In this document: one piece after another, positions 1 to 7,327 of the stretch | How the letters are laid out: every line of letters begins with the position of its first letter | Numbering within the stretch: position 1 is the first letter of the stretch | Origin: Sandaracinaceae bacterium | Lineage (GTDB): Bacteria; Myxococcota_A; Polyangia; Polyangiales; Sandaracinaceae | NCBI GenBank assembly: GCA_020633195.1 | Contig: JACKEC010000014.1 | Span: forward strand, 1,054,001 to 1,118,000 | Reading direction: 5' to 3' | DNA: 64,000 bases | Position numbers and translations under genes: made by a program | The notes under the pieces: generated by a model | What the model was told of the DNA's origin: nothing | The model's input: only the letters and a program-made list of their open reading frames with translations | The model's database searches: none

Positions 1-2
1 TC

Positions 3-431
3 GACGAGGACGGCGTCGTCGTCGGCCTCGAGGAGAAGCCGGCCAAGCCCAAGAGCCACTACGCCGTCGCGGGGCTCTACTTCTACGACGAGCGCGTCGT
101 CGAGCTGGCCAAGTCGCTGAAGCCGAGCGCGCGCGGCGAGCTCGAGATCACCGACCTCAACCGGCTCTACCTGCGCGACCGCTCGCTCAAGCTCGTGAAG
201 CTCGGCCGCGGGATCGCGTGGCTCGACACCGGCACGCCCGAGGCGCTGCTGCAGGCCGCGAACTTCATCCAGACGATCGAGACCCGGCAGGGCCTCCAGG
301 TCGCCTGCCCCGAGGAGGTCGCGTTCCGCAAGGGGTGGATCGGCGCCGCGGCGCTCGCGGCGCTCGCCGAGCCGCTCGCGAAGACCGCCTACGGGCAATA
401 CCTGATGGGGCTGGCCCACGAGGAGCTCTGA
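3..431 (+). CDS. rfbA: Glucose-1-phosphate thymidylyltransferase, C-terminal part
   Basis: This is the last 142 codons of RmlA/RfbA, the cytosolic enzyme that joins dTTP and glucose 1-phosphate to give dTDP-glucose, the first step to dTDP-L-rhamnose. The frame is open from the window edge to the TGA at 429-431, so the start and the N-terminal nucleotide-binding loop lie outside. Family stretches visible are EEKP near the edge, [23 protein letters not shown] and [16 protein letters not shown], followed by the usual tail [12 protein letters not shown]. rfbC begins after a single base and rfbD overlaps rfbC, so the order A-C-D forms one operon. An rfbB gene would be expected upstream, off the window. 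The identification rests on family recognition and is strong. Confidence 0.95.
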   Translation, partial: DEDGVVVGLEEKPAKPKSHYAVAGLYFYDERVVELAKSLKPSARGELEITDLNRLYLRDRSLKLVKLGRGIAWLDTGTPEALLQAANFIQTIETRQGLQVACPEEVAFRKGWIGAAALAALAEPLAKTAYGQYLMGLAHEEL

Positions 432-432
432 G

Positions 433-996
433 GTGGAGGTCGAGGCCACCGAGATCCCGGGCGTCCTGCACGTCCAGCCGCGGGTGTTCGGCGACGCGAG
501 GGGCTTCTTCCTCGAGACCTACCAGGCCGAGCGCTACCGCGAGGCGGGGATCACGCCCGCGTTCGTGCAAGACAACCTGTCGCGCTCGGCGCCCGGGATC
601 CTGCGCGGCCTGCACCTCCAGCACCCGCTCGCGCAGGACAAGCTCGTGTACGTGCTCGAGGGCGCGGTCTACGACGTCGCCGTCGACGTGCGGGTGGGCT
701 CGCCGACCTTCGGCCAGCACGTCGGCCGGACGCTGACGGCCGAGCTCAAGAACCAGCTCCTGGTCCCCAAGGGCTTCGCGCACGGCTTCTGCGTCGTGTC
801 CGACGGCCCCGCGACGTTCGCCTACAAGTGCAGCGAGTCGTACGCGCCGCAGCACGAGCTCTCCGTCCGCTGGGACGATCCGGCGCTCGGGATCGCGTGG
901 CCGCTCGCGAGCGCGCCGACGCTCTCGGCGAAGGACGCCGCGGCGCCGCGGCTCTCGGAGATCGACGAGGCGCGGCTCCCGAGGTACGCGCCGTGA
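433..996 (+). CDS. rfbC: dTDP-4-dehydrorhamnose 3,5-epimerase
   Basis: RmlC/RfbC, 187 residues, the usual length for this small cupin. It epimerises C3 and C5 of dTDP-4-keto-6-deoxyglucose in the third step of dTDP-L-rhamnose synthesis. The N-terminal block reads IPGVLHVQPRVFGDARGFF. The catalytic-histidine block is LRGLHLQHP and the cupin core VYVLEGAVYDVAVDVR follows. The catalytic tyrosine region is FAYKCSESYAPQHE, and the GLHLQ His plus a Tyr in this block are the expected acid/base pair. The start is a GTG one base after the rfbA stop. The rfbD GTG start overlaps the stop of this gene (GTGA), pointing to translational coupling. Confidence 0.96.
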   Translation: MEVEATEIPGVLHVQPRVFGDARGFFLETYQAERYREAGITPAFVQDNLSRSAPGILRGLHLQHPLAQDKLVYVLEGAVYDVAVDVRVGSPTFGQHVGRTLTAELKNQLLVPKGFAHGFCVVSDGPATFAYKCSESYAPQHELSVRWDDPALGIAWPLASAPTLSAKDAAAPRLSEIDEARLPRYAP

Positions 997-1829
997 GCGC
1001 CGTCCTGGTGATCGGCGCGGGCGGGATGCTCGGCCGCGCGTGGATGCAGCTCCTCGCCGCGCGAGGCCTCGAGGCGCGAGCCGCGGATCTGCCAACGCTC
1101 GATCTCGCGGACGACGCCTCCGTCGCGGCGCACGTGGTGCCCGGGCTGCGCGCCGTGATCAACTGCGCCGCGTACACCGACGTCGACGGGGCGGAGGCCG
1201 ACGAAGCCACCGCAACCGCGATCAACGGCGACGCCGTCGCGCGGCTCGTCGCGCGCTGCGACGCGGTCGGCGCGCCGCTCGTCCACTACTCGACGGACTA
1301 CGTGTTCGACGGCCACGCCTCGGCGCCCTACGCGACCGACCGGCCGTGCGATCCGCTCAACGCCTACGGCCGCAGCAAGCGCGTCGGCGAGGTCGCGCTG
1401 CTCGCCTCGAGCGGCCCGCACCTCTTGATCCGGACGAGCTGGCTCTACGCCCCGTGGGGCAAGAACTTCGTGGTCACGATCGCCCAGCTCGCGCGCTCGC
1501 GCCCCGAGCTGAAGGTCGTCGACGACCAGCGCGGGCGCCCGACCAGCGCCGAGCACCTCGCGTGGCTCTCGCTCGAGCTCCTCGAGCGCGGGCAGCGCGG
1601 CACGTTCCACGGCACCGACGGCGGCGAGTGCACCTGGTTCGACTTCGCCTCCGCCATCGCGGCCGCCGTCGCGCCCGAGTGCGTGGTGAAGCCGTGCAGC
1701 AGCGCCGAGTTCCCCCGCCCCGCGGCGCGGCCGGCTTACAGCGTCCTGGACCTCTCGCGGACCGAGGCCGTCCTCGGCCCGATGCCCGACTGGCGCGACA
1801 ACCTCGCGGCCGTCCTCGAACGCCTCTGA
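993..1829 (+). CDS. rfbD: dTDP-4-dehydrorhamnose reductase
   Basis: RmlD/RfbD, 278 residues, an extended short-chain dehydrogenase that reduces dTDP-4-keto-L-rhamnose to dTDP-L-rhamnose with NAD(P)H. The GTG at 993 was chosen because it gives MSAVLVIGAGGMLGRAW, the complete Rossmann GxxGxxG fold, and overlaps the rfbC stop. A longer open frame upstream only repeats shadow sequence. Diagnostic blocks are INCAAYTDVDGAE, the catalytic YSTDYVFDG, the YGRSK active-site YxxxK, and the substrate region IRTSWLYAPWGKNF. It completes the visible rhamnose operon and would feed the nearby glycosyltransferases (inference). Confidence 0.96.
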   Translation: MSAVLVIGAGGMLGRAWMQLLAARGLEARAADLPTLDLADDASVAAHVVPGLRAVINCAAYTDVDGAEADEATATAINGDAVARLVARCDAVGAPLVHYSTDYVFDGHASAPYATDRPCDPLNAYGRSKRVGEVALLASSGPHLLIRTSWLYAPWGKNFVVTIAQLARSRPELKVVDDQRGRPTSAEHLAWLSLELLERGQRGTFHGTDGGECTWFDFASAIAAAVAPECVVKPCSSAEFPRPAARPAYSVLDLSRTEAVLGPMPDWRDNLAAVLERL

Positions 1830-1869
1830 GCGATTGCCCCCGGCTCGCGAGCCGGTACCCTTGCGCGCC

Positions 1870-2097
1870 GTGAGAACCTCAGCCGCGATCCTCCTCGCTT
1901 CGGTCCTGCTCTCCGTCGGCGTGTCGGGGTGCGCGATCGTGCCGCGCTATCAGCGCGAGTCGCTCGCGGATCCGGCGATGACCGGCGGGTCCACCGCGCT
2001 CGAGGATCGGTCGCTCGGCAAGCTCCACGGCTCGCGCGAGGTGGCGGCAGGCGGCGACGGCCGCCCGGCGGGCGGTGGCTGTGCTTGCAGCAACTGA
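1870..2097 (+). CDS. DUF4266 small lipoprotein
   Basis: A 75-residue lipoprotein. The start is a GTG giving a signal peptide with lipobox GVSGC and mature N-terminus CAIVPRYQRESLADPAM, the DUF4266 signature. The Cys/Gly-rich end GGGCACSN is also typical. Families of this type sit beside DUF3570 proteins, and here the DUF3570 frame overlaps by 23 bases. A TACCCT hexamer at 1856-1861 could be its -10 element. The function of DUF4266 is not known; association with a cell-envelope or redox system is inferred from known neighbourhoods. No ApbE flavinyltransferase or thioredoxin gene, often linked to this pair, follows here. Confidence 0.82.
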   Translation: MRTSAAILLASVLLSVGVSGCAIVPRYQRESLADPAMTGGSTALEDRSLGKLHGSREVAAGGDGRPAGGGCACSN

Positions 2098-3277
2098 TCG
2101 TCCCTGGGCCGCGCGGCTCGGGCGCGCCCTCGTGGTGCTCGCCTGCGTCTTCGCGGGCGCGCCGAGCGCCGACGCGCAGGACGAAGAAGAGGAGACCGAC
2201 GGCCCCTCGATCGAGCAAGCCGGCTTCCGCTTCGCGGTGTTCGAGCAGGAGGGCCTCGGCGTGCAGTCGCAGGCCAACACGCAGACGAGCGCGCGCGGCT
2301 CCGAGCACGCCTGGATCTTCCAGCCGATGGCGCAGATCCAGGTCCGGCAGGACCGGAACGCCACGCACAACATCGCGATCCCGATCGACATCGTCACCGC
2401 GGCCTCGACGGACGCGCTCGACGCGATCACCTCGGAGAGCCGCGAGAACGAGGCCGGCGGCGCCGACGTCGTCACGACCGTCCGCGACAACGACCACACG
2501 AGCTACCAGCTCCACATCGGCTTCCACTTCGAGGAGTACTGGGGCAGCGGGTCGCTCGGGGCGGCGGTGATCGAGTCCTTCGCGGACGACAACGCGACGT
2601 TTCGCGCGGGCGTGGAGGTGATCCACGACTCCTTCGACGCGCTCGAGCCCAGCGGCCGCGACCCCGGCCCGGTCGTCAGCCGGTTCACCTCGAACGTGAA
2701 CGCCTCCATCTCGCAGCTGCTCTCCCCGACGACCATCGTGAGCGCGACGTACTCGTTCACCACGCAGTTCGGGCACCTCGAGACGACCTACAACTCCATC
2801 CCCACCGCCACGGGCGAGCGCGTCGCCGATCGCTACCCCCGCCAGCGCGGCCGGCACGCGCTCGGCGGCGAGATCCGCCAGGCGATCCCGGAGTCGCAGA
2901 CGTACCTGGGCCTCTCCTATCGGTTCTACGCCGACAGCTTCGGCGCGAGCGCGCACACCACGCAGGCCACCGTCACGCAGTACCTCGGCGACCTCTGGCT
3001 CCGCGGGCACTACCGCTTCCACTACCAGGACGCGCCCTCGTTCTGGATGGCGGAGGCGCCGCTCGGCTTACCCTCGTGGGCGCCGCGCACGGCGGACTCG
3101 GACCTCGAGACCCTCCACGCACACGAGCTCGGGCTCAACGCGCGCTGGTTCTTCGATCGACACGGCGCGCTCACCTGGAATTCGAGCTTCATCCAGGTCG
3201 GCTACCTCTACTACTGGCGCAGCAACTCGCTCCAGTCGCACGTCGCCAACGTCGAGATCGGGCTCGGGTTCCCGTAG
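2075..3277 (+). CDS. DUF3570 outer-membrane-like protein
   Basis: A 400-residue secreted protein of the DUF3570 type. The GTG at 2075 gives an N-terminal basic stretch, a hydrophobic segment LVVLACVFAG and a signal-peptidase site near SADAQ; a second in-frame GTG at 2132 is possible. The mature part starts with an acidic run (DEEEETD) and then has many alternating aromatic/polar stretches. It ends in VEIGLGFP, as expected for an outer-membrane beta barrel with a terminal aromatic. It overlaps the DUF4266 gene by 23 bases, so the two are translationally coupled. Its role is unknown. The next gene is convergent and the two stop codons are adjacent. Confidence 0.82.
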   Translation: MAVLAATDRPWAARLGRALVVLACVFAGAPSADAQDEEEETDGPSIEQAGFRFAVFEQEGLGVQSQANTQTSARGSEHAWIFQPMAQIQVRQDRNATHNIAIPIDIVTAASTDALDAITSESRENEAGGADVVTTVRDNDHTSYQLHIGFHFEEYWGSGSLGAAVIESFADDNATFRAGVEVIHDSFDALEPSGRDPGPVVSRFTSNVNASISQLLSPTTIVSATYSFTTQFGHLETTYNSIPTATGERVADRYPRQRGRHALGGEIRQAIPESQTYLGLSYRFYADSFGASAHTTQATVTQYLGDLWLRGHYRFHYQDAPSFWMAEAPLGLPSWAPRTADSDLETLHAHELGLNARWFFDRHGALTWNSSFIQVGYLYYWRSNSLQSHVANVEIGLGFP

Positions 3278-3961
3278 TCAGCAGCGCGCCGCGAGCGCAC
3301 GGATGTCACGGTTCTCGAGGACGACGTCGGCGTGCGGCGCGGTGCCCTCGAGGCCGGCGTGGAGCATGGCCCGCGCGAGGTCGTGCGAGGGAATCCCGAT
3401 GTCGGGGTGGACGCGGCGCAGCACCGGGAAGAGGGGGCGCATCAGGCGGTACGTCAGGTTGGGCTCGCGCCGCGGCTCGACGGGGTAGATGTAGCCGGGC
3501 CGGAAGACGTGCAGCCGCGCGAAGTCGAGCGCCGCGAGGGCCTTCTCGGCCGCGCCCTTGTAGCGCGCGAAGGACATGCGGCTCTTCTCGGTCGGATCGG
3601 CGCCCGCGCCGCTGAGGAAGCAGAAGGCGACGTCGGGGCTGTGCTCGCGGAGCGCCTCGGCGAACGCGACGGGGTAATCAGCGGTCACCGCGCGGAACTC
3701 CGCGTCGGGGATCGAGCCCGTGTAGGCGCCGAGGCAGAAGAGCGCGGCGTCGAAGCCGGCGAGCCGATCGACGAGGGGCGTGAAGTCCCGAAAGTCGGCG
3801 TGCGAGATCTCCACGAGCTTCGGGTCGCGCGGGAGGCCGGTGGGGCGCCGCCCGATGGAGGTGACCGAGCCCACGCGGGGATCGTCGAGCGCATGGCGCA
3901 GCGCGGAGCCGCCCACCATCCCGGTCCCCCCGATCAGCACCACTCGCCGGCCGTCGCTCAT
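3278..3961 (-). CDS. Atypical SDR / NAD(P)-binding protein
   Basis: A 227-residue cytosolic Rossmann protein. The start MSDGRRVVLIGGTGMVGGSA carries the GxxGxxG dinucleotide site. Further features are SIGRRPTGLP, LFCLGAYTG and FARYKGAAEKAL (an atypical YxxxK-like element). Size and motifs match the NAD(P)H-binding, TIP30/oxidoreductase-like atypical SDRs, whose substrates are mostly undefined. The gene is convergent with the DUF3570 gene and lies about 70 bases downstream of the haemoglobin gene on the same strand. A CATCCT hexamer seven bases before the ATG on the minus strand could be a weak -10 element. No specific reaction can be assigned. Confidence 0.8.
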   Translation of the reverse strand: MSDGRRVVLIGGTGMVGGSALRHALDDPRVGSVTSIGRRPTGLPRDPKLVEISHADFRDFTPLVDRLAGFDAALFCLGAYTGSIPDAEFRAVTADYPVAFAEALREHSPDVAFCFLSGAGADPTEKSRMSFARYKGAAEKALAALDFARLHVFRPGYIYPVEPRREPNLTYRLMRPLFPVLRRVHPDIGIPSHDLARAMLHAGLEGTAPHADVVLENRDIRALAARC

Positions 3962-4028
3962 GACGCAGAGGATGGGGCACGCGAGGCGCCATCACACTCG
4001 CGGATCGCGCCAATCGACCATCGGGTCC

Positions 4029-4427
4029 TCAGGTCGGGTCGGGCTGGTTGCGCATGTGCATCGCGAGCTCCCCGAAGCGCGCCTCGAGGAAGCCGCGCAG
4101 GTCGGGATCGGCGCACGTCTCCTCGAGCGCGCGCCGCATGCAGAGCATCCACTGGTCGGCCGCGGCGGTGTCGATCGCGAACGGGAAGTGCCGTCGCCGC
4201 AGGCGTGGGTGGCCGAAGCGCTCGACGTAGAGCTGCGGGCCGCCGAGCCAACCGGAGAGGAACCAGAAGAGCTTGCGGCGCGACACCTCGAGGCTCCGCG
4301 CGTGCATCGCGCGCACTGTCGCCGCCTCCGGGAGCGTGTCCATGAGGTCGTAGAACCGGTCGACGAGGGCGCGGACGCCGGCCTCGCCGCCGATGAGCTC
4401 GTAGGGGATCGGGGGCCCGGCGCTCAC
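4029..4427 (-). CDS. Group II truncated haemoglobin
   Basis: A 132-residue globin of the TrHb2 (YjbI-like) type, which binds haem and handles O2, NO or peroxide in the cytosol. The GTG start at 4427 overlaps the stop of the deacetylase gene (ACGTGA), so a longer upstream reading of this frame is shadow. Features are YELIGGEAGVRALVDRFYD at the N-terminus, KLFWFLSGWLGGP, the proximal-His block HPRLRRRHFPF, and the G8 Trp in ADQWMLCM. Length and order match group II. Coupling to a polysaccharide deacetylase is unusual; a functional link is not shown by the sequence. Confidence 0.88.
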   Translation of the reverse strand: MSAGPPIPYELIGGEAGVRALVDRFYDLMDTLPEAATVRAMHARSLEVSRRKLFWFLSGWLGGPQLYVERFGHPRLRRRHFPFAIDTAAADQWMLCMRRALEETCADPDLRGFLEARFGELAMHMRNQPDPT

Positions 4428-5353
4428 GTGTCGAACCCGTGGCGCGCGCAGTACGCCGCCGCCTCGGCGCGGCGCATCGCTTGTCGCTCGGCCACCTCCT
4501 CGTCGGAGGCCTGCAGCGCCTCGAGGGACGGCACGACGTCCCAGAGCTCCGCGCCCGACGCGAGGAGCTGGCAGTTGCGCCGCTGGACGTGGCGCATGAT
4601 CCGTGGGAAAGCCTCGACCACCCACGGCCGCGTGTCGTGGAGGAGCACGACGGTGCCGGGGTGCGAGTCCTCCTCGCGGGCCGCGAGCTGCGACCGGAAC
4701 TGGTCGACGATCGCCTCCTGGCCGTCGTGACGCGGCCGCTCCGGCGTCATCGACCAGAGCACCTGGTGCAGGCCCATGCGCGCGACCACGCGATCGGTGC
4801 GGCGATCCCGTCCCCCGTACGGAGGGCGCACGAGCGTGGGAGCGCGCTCGGTGATCTCCGCGACGAGCCGCGAGCCGAGCTGGAGCTGCTCGGTCAGGCC
4901 GCGATCGCTCAGGTGCCGGAACCCCGTGTGGTCGTGGCCGTGCAGCCCGACGGTGTGGCCCTCGCGCGCCATGCGGGAGAGCGTCCGCCGCGCGGTCTCG
5001 CGGCGCCGCGGATCCTCGAGCGCGCGGGTCACGACGAAGAACGTCGCCTGCACGTGGTAGCGCGCGAGGTGCGTCAACAGCCGCGGCGTGGTGTGCGGGC
5101 GCGGGCCGTCGTCGAAGGTGAAGTGGAGCAGGCGGTGCCGCCCTCCCCGCGCGCCGAGCAACCCGGGGGGCAACCCCGGCGGCAACGCGGGCGCCGTGAC
5201 GGGCGCGTCCGACAGCTCCGAGAGCGTGACCTCCTCGCGCGCCTCGGGCGGCGTGGGTCGCGCGACGGTCGCGCCGCGAGCGCCGGCGCACGCGGTGAGC
5301 AGGGCGGCCGCTCCCCAGGTCACGACCGGTCGCCGCGATCTCGAACGCCTCAC
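4424..5353 (-). CDS. Polysaccharide deacetylase (NodB/CE4) lipoprotein
   Basis: A 309-residue exported CE4 deacetylase. The basic N-terminus and hydrophobic segment end in lipobox LTAC, so it is probably anchored as a lipoprotein. NodB motifs are present in order: HFTFDDGPRPH (catalytic Asp and metal Asp), GLHGHDHTGF (metal His pair), RPPYGGRDRRT, and a late LLHDTRPWVV with the final His. These enzymes remove N-acetyl groups from cell-wall or capsule amino sugars using a divalent metal. It overlaps the downstream globin gene by 4 bases. Upstream lies the palindromic element 5354-5500 that separates it from a GT2 gene on the same strand. Confidence 0.92.
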   Translation of the reverse strand: MRRSRSRRPVVTWGAAALLTACAGARGATVARPTPPEAREEVTLSELSDAPVTAPALPPGLPPGLLGARGGRHRLLHFTFDDGPRPHTTPRLLTHLARYHVQATFFVVTRALEDPRRRETARRTLSRMAREGHTVGLHGHDHTGFRHLSDRGLTEQLQLGSRLVAEITERAPTLVRPPYGGRDRRTDRVVARMGLHQVLWSMTPERPRHDGQEAIVDQFRSQLAAREEDSHPGTVVLLHDTRPWVVEAFPRIMRHVQRRNCQLLASGAELWDVVPSLEALQASDEEVAERQAMRRAEAAAYCARHGFDT

Positions 5354-5500
5354 GGAGCGAATTTCACGCGGAGAACGCGAAGGAGCAAAGGGGGATTGGG
5401 ATCCGATGGCGATCGTCGAGGCGCGACGCGATCGCCATTTCTCACTCCGTCTCTTCGCCCCTTTGAGTGCTTTGCGAGAAATTCCACCACGCAGAATTCA
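5354..5500. repeat. Nested inverted-repeat element
   Basis: This 147-base gap holds a composite palindrome. The core arms are ATGGCGATCG at 5406-5415 and CGATCGCCAT at 5429-5438, a perfect 10-base pair with a 13-base loop. Outer flanks also mirror each other imperfectly: both begin with GAATTTC and end with CAAAGGGG when read inward, near 5358-5393 and 5457-5487. The A/T-richer composition stands out from its surroundings. The right end reaches the stop codon of the GT2 gene. It looks like a miniature interspersed repeat; no transposase is present. Confidence 0.55.
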
Positions 5501-6535
5501 CACACGGGCGCCTGGCCCCTGTCCAGGGTCCGCTCCCTTGTACTCGATGATCTCCGGGGCCTTCGCGCGCAGCCGATCGAGCCGGTACTTCGCCACCCCG
5601 AGGAACTCCGGGAACGGCGCCATCGCGCAGCTCACGCCCCAAGCGAGCGCGTGGCCCCAGGGGAAGCCCTGCTCGCGCGTGCGCAGCGCCGTCCGCGCCG
5701 CGGTCACGGGGTAGCGACCGAGCAGGCCCAGCGAGAGCCCCGCCGTCGGCAGCGAGAGCGCCACCGCGGACGCGGGGGCGACGAAGCCCCAGAGCACCGT
5801 CCGCCGCAGGTCCCGCGCCCAGAACCGCGTGGGCGGGGCGCCGTGCATCGAGTGCACCTGCGCGTAGGCGTGCCCCGCCCGCTTGGCCCGCTGCCACCAC
5901 TGCGACACCGATCGCATCGCCGCGTCGTGGAGCGTCATGTCGCGGTCGAGCCGGAGCAGGGTCCCGCCCGTCGTGAGCCGCAAGCGCACGCTGAGCTCGG
6001 GATCCTCGCCCGCGATCACCTTCGGGTCGTAGCCGCGGACCTCCACGAGCGCGGCGGCCCGGATCATCACGTCGCCGCCGAACCACTCGATCGAGCCAAC
6101 CGGTCCGCTGCGCCACTCCACGTCGCACACGCGGTTGAAGACGGTCTCCTCCGGGTAGCGCTCGCGCCGCCAGCCGCAGACCGCCACGACCTCCGGGTCG
6201 GCGTCGAGGGCGTCGCGCGCCGCGTCGAGCCACCCCGCGCAGACCTCGCAGTCGCCGTCGACGAACTGCACGTAGTCGAGCGCCGGCTGGGCTTCGAGCA
6301 GCGCCCTCCAGCCTTCGTTGCGGGCGCGGGCGGCGCTGAACGGGATCGAGGTGTCGAGCTCGACGACGGCGGCGCCGCGAGCGCGAGCCTCCTCGCACGA
6401 CGCGTCGGTCGAGCCCGAGTCCACGTAGACCACCGGGCGCTCACCGTCACAAACGGACTCGAGCGAGCGGACCAGCCGCTCGCCCTCGTTGCGTCCGATC
6501 AGGACGACGCCGATCGTGGAGTCCCGCGAGGCCAC
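5498..6535 (-). CDS. Family 2 glycosyltransferase
   Basis: A 345-residue GT2 (GT-A fold) enzyme that transfers a sugar from a nucleotide or polyprenyl-sugar donor. Motifs in order are VVLIGRNEGERL, VVYVDSGSTDAS, ARARNEG, then the DxD-like QFVDGDCEV. The acceptor-loop block AGEDPELSVRLR comes later. A hydrophobic region follows near residues 240-275 (LWGFVAPASAVALSL), so the C-terminus may be membrane associated. The start is a GTG with a TAGGTT hexamer nine bases upstream. Its stop sits in the palindromic element. The donor and linkage are not predictable from sequence. Confidence 0.9.
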   Translation of the reverse strand: MASRDSTIGVVLIGRNEGERLVRSLESVCDGERPVVYVDSGSTDASCEEARARGAAVVELDTSIPFSAARARNEGWRALLEAQPALDYVQFVDGDCEVCAGWLDAARDALDADPEVVAVCGWRRERYPEETVFNRVCDVEWRSGPVGSIEWFGGDVMIRAAALVEVRGYDPKVIAGEDPELSVRLRLTTGGTLLRLDRDMTLHDAAMRSVSQWWQRAKRAGHAYAQVHSMHGAPPTRFWARDLRRTVLWGFVAPASAVALSLPTAGLSLGLLGRYPVTAARTALRTREQGFPWGHALAWGVSCAMAPFPEFLGVAKYRLDRLRAKAPEIIEYKGADPGQGPGARV

Positions 6536-6563
6536 CGAGGCGGGAACCTAGCAGACTCCGGGG

Positions 6564-7157
6564 TCAGAAGGTGCCGAGCGCGCTCAGGCCGCCGGGGCCC
6601 ACGCCGAGCTGCAGCGTCGTGCCCGTGCGGTTGTCGCCGTAGACGGTGACCGTCTCGGTGACGGAGGCGCCGATGATGAGCATCGCGAGGCCGCCCGCCT
6701 GGAGCAGGCCGTCGATGATCAGGAACGGGCCCCAGCCGTCGTCGGAGAGCGTCCCGGGTTTGATCGCGAGCTGGATCCAGGGCCCGACCAGCGGGATCAG
6801 GCCCGAGTACCGGAACGACTCCCACTCCGGCTGGTAGCCGTAGTCGAGGCTGTACCCCGCGAACGGGCTGATCAGCGCGCCGTGCACGAGCCAGCTCACG
6901 CCGAGCAGGACCGCGCCGCCGACGATGAGGCCGACGTGGGCCCGCTCCTCGGTGCGGGGCTGCGCCTGCTGGTACTGCTGCTGGTACACCGGCTGCGCCT
7001 GGTAGACCGGCTGTGGCTGGTAGACCGGCTGCTGCTGGTAGACCGGCTGCTGCGGCGGCGCGACGTAGATCTGACCCGTGACCGTCTGCGCCTCACCCAT
7101 CGCGGGCACCGACGCACAGGCGACCGCGACAGCGACCGCTAGGAAAGCTCTCTTCAT
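6564..7157 (-). CDS. Membrane protein with QPVYQ repeats
   Basis: A 197-residue protein of unknown function. A signal peptide (MKRAFLAVAVAVACASVPAMG) is followed by a low-complexity stretch at about residues 30-65 with repeated QPVYQ units. Next comes a basic/acidic linker and two hydrophobic segments: VGLIVGGAVLLGVSWLVHG near 75-95, and a Gly-rich one near 155-180. The C-terminus NRTGTTLQLGVGPGG is Gly-rich. A purine-rich GGGAGGG lies upstream of the ATG, and TTGCTAGGCT further up may be the -10 region. Proteins of this layout are common in Polyangiales, but I do not recognise a family. Confidence 0.72.
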   Translation of the reverse strand: MKRAFLAVAVAVACASVPAMGEAQTVTGQIYVAPPQQPVYQQQPVYQPQPVYQAQPVYQQQYQQAQPRTEERAHVGLIVGGAVLLGVSWLVHGALISPFAGYSLDYGYQPEWESFRYSGLIPLVGPWIQLAIKPGTLSDDGWGPFLIIDGLLQAGGLAMLIIGASVTETVTVYGDNRTGTTLQLGVGPGGLSALGTF

Positions 7158-7327
7158 CTTCGACCCTCCCGTCCGGCGTCAGCCTAGCAACGGGCCTGCC
7201 GCCGCGTCTGTAGGGGTGTAGTGGCCGGACGGGCGCCCGTGGTGCGAACGTCTGTTTGCACCCACCGCGTGAACCCCCACGCGGCGCGCGTGCGCGAGCG
7301 GTTCGGCCTGCTATGTGAGGGCCGCCG

